Shown one piece after another: positions 33,537-41,900 of a DNA stretch of 64,000 nucleotides. Below the pieces are notes generated by a model. That model saw only the letters and a program-made list of their open reading frames with translations. It was not told the origin of the DNA and searched no databases. The translations under genes and the position numbers were made by a program. How positions within the stretch are numbered: the first letter of the stretch is position 1; the number at the start of each line of letters is the position of its first letter. Origin of the DNA: Nostoc sp. KVJ3 (lineage in GTDB: Bacteria; Cyanobacteriota; Cyanobacteriia; Cyanobacteriales; Nostocaceae); contig NZ_WWFG01000012.1 in assembly GCF_026127265.1 (NCBI RefSeq), positions 7,643-71,642 on the forward strand. The letters are read 5' to 3'.

Positions 33537-36500
33537 ATGTCATTACCTAAATACAACAAAATCCGCTTGTGTGCCTTCCGACTCAAACACAACTTACCCG
33601 CTCAAAATTTTTATGCATTGAAGTTTCCAGAAACAGTCAAAGATTCATTAAAAAATCTTGTAGCCGAGAGAGACAGCCGTCCCAAAGATAAAGTTGGTAT
33701 TCCCATCGCATCGCTCAATGAAGCTCTACGGGCAAGTATCCCTGGTTTAATTTACATTGGTAAAATTTGGGAGAAAAATTGGTTATACAGTCCAGTTGAA
33801 ATTCCAATAGATAAATTATCAGTAATTTTCTCTCATTGGCTAGATACTGAGTTCCCAGATGAACACCCAAACAAGCGCAAGAAAGGGATAACCTTTGAGC
33901 AAAGACAAGCTGTAATGCAGCTACTATCGAACCCTAACAATTTAAAGTGGGAACCAGTGACTCTAGAAACGGAATTATGGAAAAAATATGCTAATGGAAC
34001 CGCCAATATTACTGAAAATGCAGATGGATTTATCCTATTGCCTGATATTCTAGCAACACAACTGAGTGACCCAAACTTAAAGTTCAAATTAAGTGATGAA
34101 ACAATTCAGTTCTATCGCTGTGCGCCAGTAGAAGGAGCAGGAGCAGAGTTGATATCTTGGCCTCCCCTATCGTACACGCAGAAAAACCATACTTACTATT
34201 ATTCAATAGTTCTAAGTTTGAAAGTACAAACGGTTCCATTCCAGCCATATCCTCAACTGCAATGTGATATGAGTATACGGCGGTGGTGCAGTATAAATGA
34301 AACTGGTTTGTTACCAGGAGGGCAAGCTAGTTCTGTGTATATTCGTACCAAGCTTAAATGGGGCGAGGGATTAAATCCTTATGGATATACCGAATACTTT
34401 CAAGTTGCTCCACTGGTATGGAAAGGAGAGCCTAAATGGGCTAACAACTTAGCTAATCTGTTAAATAAACTCAACCCTCTTCCATACACTCCAGAACAAA
34501 TTTTAGCTAATCCCATACAAGCACTTAATTTCCAAGAGATTCCTAATATTTGTATTACCTATAAAGATGGGATAATTCCAGGTCATAAAGTAGGGAAAGG
34601 ATTGCCACCAATTAACCGTCGTCAATTAGCTGAACAAATCGCATTATTGTTACAAGATGACTGGGAACTAATAGAATATAAGCGGTTTAATTTTAAAATA
34701 GATACTAAGCAATCTGCTCAAATATTTGACTTACCCAAGCCCGATGGAACATCTTGGGAACTACCTGTTCCAGAAAAACAAAGGGGAGAGACAGAAGAAG
34801 AATTTTTAACTAGAACACAAGAACTATTAACTAAACAAGAGGATCAAAGAAATAAATTTAAAAAGAAAAAAACTGAAACGGATGAGCAATTTAAATTCAG
34901 GTATGAACAATTTTTAGATAAACAACAGTTAGAAAGGGACAAATGTAAAAAGAAAGAAGATGAAACGGATGAACACTTCAAATCAAGATACGCTCATTAT
35001 GAAAAACGTTTAAAGCAACTATCCTCAGAGAGAAAAAGACTTCGTGAAGCCATTCGTAAGTGTATTGGCAAAGAGCTAACCATTGAAAATTGGTATATTA
35101 ACGAGTCAACACGCGATACATTTATAAAAGCAGTGTGGTATTGCTTGGGGTTGAAAACAGCAACAGCGGGTATTCATAATTTCCCAGATATAGATTTTAC
35201 CGTAACTATACGCACGCAACAAATAGGTAGGTTAGCAGAACGTTTACCTTTATCTACAGATACAAAAAAGAAACCGAATTCCGAACAAAGAAAAAAAGCT
35301 ATCAACATCCGAATGGATGAGGTAGCAGAAACTGTTAATAAAATGCCCCCTGTGACAGGGAAGGTAGGGGTATTAGTTGAACTCTATGGTGAAAAACATT
35401 GGAAACCTGAATGGACAGACCCCCAAGCAGCTATTCGCTTAGGCTTTGTTCAAGATAAAATTGACAGGGTATCTAAGTTTATTGTCCCTGAACATGAGGA
35501 ATTAAAAAAGAAATATGAAAAGGCCGCAAAAGATAAAGGTAGAGAGTTAAACAGGCAAGAGCAGAATAAAATTAATGGATTACAAGAAGAGCTACCGCAG
35601 AAAGCGATAACTTCTTTTTTAGACCTACTGCGTTCGCTGGGAGTACAGATAGCTCCGCCTCGCATAGTTATTCCATCAGTAACTCTTCCTAACCCCCTTA
35701 CTTATGTAGGTTTATGGTTGGTTAACCGCACTTCTAAAACCAGCGCGCATGGGAAACAACAACTCATCCCAGTTATGGTGAAAATGCGTTCTGATTCTCA
35801 AGCAATAGAAGCTATTTTTAATGGTATATCCGATTGGATACCCTACGATGAAGCTTTAAGAAAAATAAACGTAAAAGGAACATCTATTACAGGAGATAAC
35901 AACGAGTTAAAAAAGGAGATAAAAGGATTTATCAAACGAATGCTGCAAACCAAAGAGTTAAGAGGTAAAGATACATTACTCCTCTGTGATGCCCAAAACA
36001 TACGAAGGTATTGGACATGGTTACAAGATACACAAATCTCTCAAGAAGGGATAGTTTTTGGCATCGAATCTCCTCAAATGATGCCAAAAATTCGCGTAGT
36101 TCGGGTACGCCAAGATGGAGAAACTCCAGAATGGTATGCTCTGCATGAACAAGAGAAACAGGAGATTAAGTTGTTTAATAATTTGATGGAAATTGAACAA
36201 ATAAGTGTGGCGACGGAAGGACTATTTAATACGGACAGCAATGAACGTATATTTCTTAGTATTGGGCAAAAATCTAATACAATGCCAAAAGAAAAACTCG
36301 ATTTCAGTAAATTTGATAAACCTCAACTCCCCTGGTCAAACCCTGCAATACTTGAATTAGTAGTAGCTTGCATACAACCAGAAGATGAACCTTGCCATTG
36401 GGCAGTATTGACGCATGAATTACGTCGGATGGCATTGCAATACAAAGATACCTTAGCTCGTCCAATTGTTCTTCACTTAGCAGCACAGATGGCAGATTAT

Positions 36501-36539
36501 GTTTTGATGGTGGATGAAGATTCTTCAGAAGACGAATAA
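33537..36539 (+). CDS. pPIWI-RE family protein (prokaryotic PIWI-like)
   Basis: A 1000-residue protein. The N-terminal half matches the pPIWI_RE_X (DUF3962-like) layout. The C-terminal ~350 residues match the RNase H-fold pPIWI_RE domain (DUF3893-like): DTLLLCDAQNIRRYWTWLQD, and at the end HWAVLTHELRRMALQYKD, LARPIVLHLAAQMADYV with the conserved Arg-rich segment after which the family is named. The family was described computationally by Burroughs, Iyer and Aravind and is predicted to recognise guide-target duplexes or R-loops. A lysine/glutamate-rich insert of about three 29-residue repeats (residues about 417-503) is unusual. It lies last in a four-gene operon with HTH, nuclease and helicase. 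Confidence 0.75.
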   Translation: MSLPKYNKIRLCAFRLKHNLPAQNFYALKFPETVKDSLKNLVAERDSRPKDKVGIPIASLNEALRASIPGLIYIGKIWEKNWLYSPVEIPIDKLSVIFSHWLDTEFPDEHPNKRKKGITFEQRQAVMQLLSNPNNLKWEPVTLETELWKKYANGTANITENADGFILLPDILATQLSDPNLKFKLSDETIQFYRCAPVEGAGAELISWPPLSYTQKNHTYYYSIVLSLKVQTVPFQPYPQLQCDMSIRRWCSINETGLLPGGQASSVYIRTKLKWGEGLNPYGYTEYFQVAPLVWKGEPKWANNLANLLNKLNPLPYTPEQILANPIQALNFQEIPNICITYKDGIIPGHKVGKGLPPINRRQLAEQIALLLQDDWELIEYKRFNFKIDTKQSAQIFDLPKPDGTSWELPVPEKQRGETEEEFLTRTQELLTKQEDQRNKFKKKKTETDEQFKFRYEQFLDKQQLERDKCKKKEDETDEHFKSRYAHYEKRLKQLSSERKRLREAIRKCIGKELTIENWYINESTRDTFIKAVWYCLGLKTATAGIHNFPDIDFTVTIRTQQIGRLAERLPLSTDTKKKPNSEQRKKAINIRMDEVAETVNKMPPVTGKVGVLVELYGEKHWKPEWTDPQAAIRLGFVQDKIDRVSKFIVPEHEELKKKYEKAAKDKGRELNRQEQNKINGLQEELPQKAITSFLDLLRSLGVQIAPPRIVIPSVTLPNPLTYVGLWLVNRTSKTSAHGKQQLIPVMVKMRSDSQAIEAIFNGISDWIPYDEALRKINVKGTSITGDNNELKKEIKGFIKRMLQTKELRGKDTLLLCDAQNIRRYWTWLQDTQISQEGIVFGIESPQMMPKIRVVRVRQDGETPEWYALHEQEKQEIKLFNNLMEIEQISVATEGLFNTDSNERIFLSIGQKSNTMPKEKLDFSKFDKPQLPWSNPAILELVVACIQPEDEPCHWAVLTHELRRMALQYKDTLARPIVLHLAAQMADYVLMVDEDSSEDE

Positions 36540-36591
36540 TTTTTATCTCATGCTTGCTCAAAGCAATAATAGGAGCATTTCTTAATTTTTC

Positions 36592-36825
36592 TCACTCCGA
36601 CTTCTTCAACATACCCGTCAACAATTCCGACATTTCCCACAGGTCTTTATTCCTGTTATCGTCATAAATCATCAGCGTTCGCGGGTCAGCATGACGGCTC
36701 AATTTCTGCACCTTTCTGATATTCCCATCAGTAGCATCAAGCGCTGCCGTAATCGCCGAATGCCTGACCCTGTGCGGTGACATAGTGACTGCATAGGGAA
36801 GGAATGATATCAATCGTGATATCAA
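36592..36825 (-). pseudogene. C-terminal fragment of a XerC/D-like tyrosine recombinase
   Basis: The frame contains MSPHRVRHSAITAALDATDG and later LSRHADPRTLMIYDDNR, nearly the same as the end of the intact recombinase at 37701-38714 but on the opposite strand. The first ~14 codons and everything upstream are unrelated, so two thirds of the gene is lost. It keeps the HxxR, H and Tyr positions but lacks the first Arg domain. It marks a recombination break next to the pPIWI-RE operon. Confidence 0.7.
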
Positions 36826-36908
36826 TGCCCCACAAAGACCGATGGCGTAACCGCCCTTTCCGGTGGCGAGATCGCTTTACCACCTGGACGGGACTCTCCT
36901 GAGTGAGC

Positions 36909-37550
36909 TTATGACGCAGCAGAGATTACCTGACCAATCCGCTTGAGAATTTGCAAAACACTGTACAGTTCTCTGGCGGATGCAAACGGGGCGAAGACCC
37001 TTGACAGGTCGTACTGTGGCGTATTTGTTTGCGTCACTTTCACAAATAAAATATCGTCGCCATTCGTCACCATACCGAACACAGGTTTATTCGGGTTGGG
37101 GTTAGCCATCAGGTAAGCCAGGGCTTGTGGTACAGCTGACCAAACCGAAAGCGTGGTTTTTTTTGACTCTAACACCATGACCCAGAACTGATCTTGCAGC
37201 ACTAAAACATCAATCCGTCCGCGCAGTATCTCCTCGCCATCATTCAGCACCAATTCCACGGATGATTCAGCCTTAATCCGAAAAGGAGGATCGTAAAACC
37301 CGGAGAGTGCAAGAATTGGTGACACCAGCAACAATATGACTGTCCCTTCTAGTAAATCACCTCCGGCACGATGATAGAGATATCTACGCCGCAGGACATC
37401 CACAGAAGCTTTTTCCGCTTCTGTAATTTCAGGCAATCCTTCATACCACTCCGTGAAAAACTGCTCATCTTCAACGCGGACGAAACCGAATCGATTTTCT
37501 GCATCCAATAGAGTGGTAATCGCTTCTGTAATTGCTGCCGTCTGTGTCAT
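36909..37550 (-). CDS. PD-(D/E)XK nuclease-like protein (type I restriction R-like, cyanobacterial)
   Basis: A 213-residue stand-alone protein of a family common in cyanobacteria and usually annotated as restriction endonuclease subunit R. The core reads GRIDVLVLQDQFWVMVLESK followed by KTTLSVWSAVPQALAYL; D in RIDVL with E and K in LESKK forms the nuclease triad, and QALAYL supplies the conserved Gln. No helicase, specificity or methylation subunit is adjacent. Its substrate is unknown; it may be a solitary nuclease maintained among defence genes. It sits between an intact and a truncated recombinase gene. Confidence 0.6.
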   Translation of the reverse strand: MTQTAAITEAITTLLDAENRFGFVRVEDEQFFTEWYEGLPEITEAEKASVDVLRRRYLYHRAGGDLLEGTVILLLVSPILALSGFYDPPFRIKAESSVELVLNDGEEILRGRIDVLVLQDQFWVMVLESKKTTLSVWSAVPQALAYLMANPNPNKPVFGMVTNGDDILFVKVTQTNTPQYDLSRVFAPFASARELYSVLQILKRIGQVISAAS

Positions 37551-37700
37551 TGCTTCTAGGTAACAGTTGCCTTGCTCTTTTATTGCATCTCTCCCATCTT
37601 TATTATCGTCAATTGGCGCGATCGCAAAGAAAGTAGTAGATACTGATGTAGATATATATAGAGTGAGAATGAAAGTTTACGCTCTATTGAGACGCATAAC

Positions 37701-38714
37701 GTGACTATGGATACTAGCATCACGACGGAAATCTTAGAAAAAAATTACGCGCTAGCCATAGGCGAGAGTTTTACGACGCTCGACACCGATCCAGATGTCA
37801 TCTCACAGTTGTTAAGCGATACACGCAGCGCTGGCACCCGCCGCGCCTACTCGAAAGATTTACGAGACTTTTTCGCCTTCTCAACCGGGAAACAACCCGA
37901 CCGCGCCTTAGTTCTGGAATTTCTTCACCTCGAACACCGTCACGCGATCGCTGTGGTTTTGAAGTTCAAGGCGTACTTGATGAATGAGCGAAAACTAGCT
38001 GAGAACACCGTTAATCGGAAGTTAGCGGCGATTAAGTCGATGGTGGCGATGGGGCGTAAACTTGGGGTGTGTGCCTTTTCCCTGGAAGATGTGAAAGCCG
38101 AGAAGGTGCAGACTTACCGAGATACTTCCGGCGTTGAAGCTAGCGATTACGCTGCGGTTTTGAAGCTGGTAGACCGAACCACAGTGAAGGGTAAGAGGGA
38201 CTATGCAATCTTGCGCCTACTTTGGGACAATGCCCTAAGACGAAATGAGGTTTGTTCTCTAAATGTGGGAGACTTCAACCCACAGGCAGGAACACTTCAG
38301 ATCCTCGGCAAAGGTAAGGGAACGCAAAAGGTAGCAATCGAACTTACCCGAAAGACCGTTGAGGCGTTAACCGATTGGGTAATCGCCAGCAGTAAGGCAA
38401 GCAGGTTAACCGAGCCGATGTTTGGTTCGATGGCATACCGCAAAGGTGATAAAGAAGATAGGTTGATTGGCGAGTCGATCCGGCGGTTGGTCGATGGTTT
38501 ATGCAAACAGGCGGGAATCACCAAAAAGATGTCACCGCACCGGGTACGACACAGTTCTATTACAACCGCGCTAGATCACAGTAACGGGAACTATCGCAAG
38601 GTTCAAAATCTTAGCCGTCACGCCAATATTGATACGATCCGAAAATATGATGACAACCGCCAACGCCAGAAACAGCAGCGGGAATTATCAGGCGTTTTGG
38701 CGGATTTGGTGTAA
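37701..38714 (+). CDS. XerC/D-like tyrosine recombinase
   Basis: A 337-residue integrase with a SAM-like core-binding N-terminal domain (TRRAYSKDLRDFFAF, about 47-61) and a catalytic domain. Arg lies in DNALRRNEVCSLN, Lys in LGKGKGTQKVAIEL, then SPHRVRHSSIT, LSRHANIDTIRKYDD with the terminal Tyr. Start is GTG at 37701 or ATG at 37707. The likely role is multimer resolution or movement of the adjacent defence DNA. A partial inverted copy of its 3' end lies at 36592-36825, which would allow inversion of the 36.6-38.7 kb segment. Confidence 0.8.
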   Translation: MTMDTSITTEILEKNYALAIGESFTTLDTDPDVISQLLSDTRSAGTRRAYSKDLRDFFAFSTGKQPDRALVLEFLHLEHRHAIAVVLKFKAYLMNERKLAENTVNRKLAAIKSMVAMGRKLGVCAFSLEDVKAEKVQTYRDTSGVEASDYAAVLKLVDRTTVKGKRDYAILRLLWDNALRRNEVCSLNVGDFNPQAGTLQILGKGKGTQKVAIELTRKTVEALTDWVIASSKASRLTEPMFGSMAYRKGDKEDRLIGESIRRLVDGLCKQAGITKKMSPHRVRHSSITTALDHSNGNYRKVQNLSRHANIDTIRKYDDNRQRQKQQRELSGVLADLV

Positions 38715-38756
38715 AAGGAAATGGAGACCCTCACCATTAATTAGGGATTAATTATT

Positions 38757-38903
38757 ATGACCCAAACCAAATTTAAAAAACTGACTTTTACATAGTTTTT
38801 GGAACAGTACCCAGATGGTTCGGACATTTATGAACTAGTAAATGGAGAAATTGTACGCAACCATCAACTACTGCCCCAGAAAAAGCAAAAGGTACTGATT
38901 TGA
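38757..38903 (+). pseudogene. Uma2-family endonuclease N-terminal remnant
   Basis: The frame reads MTQTKFKKLTFT, a TAG stop, then FLEQYPDGSDIYELVNGEIV, the start of the cyanobacterial Uma2 (DUF820) family. It ends after 49 codons instead of ~190. The in-frame stop and truncation show it is inactive. Its 3' end touches the helicase gene on the opposite strand, so the Druantia-like operon appears to have landed in or next to it. Confidence 0.7.
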
Positions 38904-41900
38904 TTATGCCTGTGGCGAACTCAGCGACTGATAACACCAGCTAGGACGGCGCAAAAGATTAAAGGTATTAATGTAGCGAATTTGATTGTCTGGCGCTACC
39001 TTGGCAACAGCATCAGTTAGTAAACCAATGCGGTTATTGAGGTTCCACAACGGATGAACAATAATAACAGTTATATCACCCACTGTAAAACCAGGCAGTC
39101 CTCCCATATCTTCTGGAGAACAATTGCTAAAAGATGCACAAAAAGCATCTCGAAGTATACTTGCTGTTTGTAGCCAGTTTTCTAAGTCTGGATCGGAAAA
39201 GTCACCGTGCAAGCCGCAACGAAAATTCTTATCACCTAATGCCCTAAGTAAAGATAGACCCAATCGCCAATCGAGCAAACCATGATAATTTTTATTTCGG
39301 TAATTTTGCAAACAGTTATAACAAGAAGAATCGCATTCATGACGATGTTTCGCTGACATCATAGCATCAGCAAAAGCATTTTGAATATTTAGAATTTTTT
39401 CTATGATAATTTCTTGCCAATGTTGAGAAAGCCAGTCTGTAAAACCAGAACCATTGGCTAGGCGATCGCTAATCACAATTTCACCTACCTTTTCACCAGT
39501 TCCCTCTAGTTCAACCTGCCGTAAACCACTTATATCTAATTCCTCTGGATCGATGTCTAATTGCTGAGATGCTACGGCACGAATAATAAAAGCCGCAGAG
39601 TAAAAAGCTGCTTTAATTGCAGAACCTGCTGCAATTGGGTCGAGGCATAATCCATCTGGTACGCTAGTAGGTTGGATACGAAGAACGCCAGTTATTTTGG
39701 GTGCAACAATAGCCAGTTCTTCCGTTTCACCCGGCTCTTTAAACTTTACCCCATCAGGTTTATTCTGGAATCGCTCATTAATCCACTGAAATTCTAACAG
39801 TTTGTCACCCCGCCCAAAAGAAGCTTTACCCACTGCCCCCTTGAACAATTGCCCGTTATTATCATTAACACGGAAAACACGACCAGACGCAGAAAATGCT
39901 TTGGTTGTATTTGTACCATCAACTACGTCAAAATCTTGAGGTTGTGACTCAGCTACACTAGCTGCACCTGTGACTAATACCTCATATTCATCCTTAGCAT
40001 CAGCCCCAGGATTGAGGCTTGTACGAAAAGCTAAAGGCACAGCCCAAGGGAAAACTCGAAATCCTTGCTCTTTCGTTGCTTCACATTTTGGACAGATTAA
40101 TTTTTCAAACTTCTTAATAGAGGTTTCTGTATGTTGACAACGCTGACATCTCAACATCCATTTCCTCTGAGAAAGTGGATCATTATCAGCAGGAACCAAG
40201 CCATTTTTACTGTCTGGAAGTAATGGTGCAGTGAAACCAATAGAAGTGTAAATACGTTTATCCTTGGTTTTTTCGGCACCCGGAGCGAATTCTGTAATAG
40301 CCAAGTCTAAATCACGGTTTATGGTAGCAAAATTACTGTTTTTCAATGGATTATGGTGGTACAAATCCCGCACTCTTGAAGGCATCCCATACATCGGCAA
40401 AATACCACCCTCAGCCAGGATTTCTGCTAATCCTTTTCCAGCTAATTCTAGATTATTAGCACAATCGTTAATCTTATTAAATAAATGCTGGCGTGCATAG
40501 ATTTCAAAAGTATTCGCATCGATATTTTTTACACCAATTAGCAAAGCACTTACTACCTCAGTTACTTCATCTGAAGTCTCTAACCAATTGCGAACTTTCT
40601 CACGACGAGATTCATTATCACGCCAGTCCTCAACTTTGCCGAATTCCCCATGACTATCTGGTGGTGTTGGACTATCCCACCACCTGACATCAGCAGCAAT
40701 AAATGCACGTCGTAAACATTCTTTTGCTAAAAGACGCTGAACAATTTCAACTTGCGACATAGAGAGAAAGGGAACAGGTGGAGGATCACCCGTGATTTTT
40801 TCAGGATGCTGATAATAAAATTCATCGTGACTATTACCTCGACAAAGAGTCAGCACAATTGCAAAAGCTTGACCCCGACGACCAGCCCGACCAGCCCTCT
40901 GTTGATAATTAAAGCGCATTGGTGGCATATTTGCCATGACCACAGCCATTAAGCTACCAATGTCAATTCCTACCTCCATTGTGGTAGTCACACTCAAGAT
41001 ATCGATAATATCTACAACTGGAATAAAATCTCTTTCTTGTTCGCCTATGTTGACCACAATATTGCGAAAATGTCGCTGTCTTTCAGCTTGATCGTCAGTT
41101 TGTCCAGTCAATTCTTCACAATGTAACCGCAAGGGTTGACGTTTATTAACTGCCTCTGTTGCGTAATAATTGCGCTCATATAAATCTGTGCAGTTTTTAT
41201 TAGGTAATGTGGGTAACTCTCCAAGGCAATTAGTACAGATTCCCCCCGCATAGTATAAGTGAGAACGACCACATGATTCACATTGCCACACGGGGTCATT
41301 AGCAACTGCTACCCGTACCCATAAATGCAGGGGACTAATTTTTAGATGGTCGTGTTTACCATCTTCACAAATAGCTGACCACAATGCCTGAAATAGTTTT
41401 TTCTCTAGAAGCTTATTGTGTGTTACACATTTATTAATATATTTTTTCAATCTAGCTTTAGCATCATTCCAGCTATTCCAGTCATCTGGACGATACTTAG
41501 GATAACGGTACAAATCACCAATTACACGCAAGCATCCATTGCATATTTCTCTAAATATTGCGGCTGAGGTATTACATTGTGTTGCTAATTCCTCTAACCG
41601 ATCTTGTGGTAAATTTAGGCAAATATAGCCCAATCCAGCACTTTCAAGATTATAAAATAAACGACTAAAAAATGCATCAGAAACCTCAGATATTACCTTA
41701 GAAACAAGAAAGTTTCGCTTATCCTTAGCTGCATTAGATAAGTCAGACTGCCATTTTAAGGATAGAGATTCAAAGTCAAAAAATCTTGTCCAATGATGCT
41801 CTTCCGCGTCATAGTAATATTTTTGATCATCTCTATCATTACCAGCAGGATTGATGCCTAATTCCGCTAATCTCTTGATTAACACACCGGGAGCTTCATT

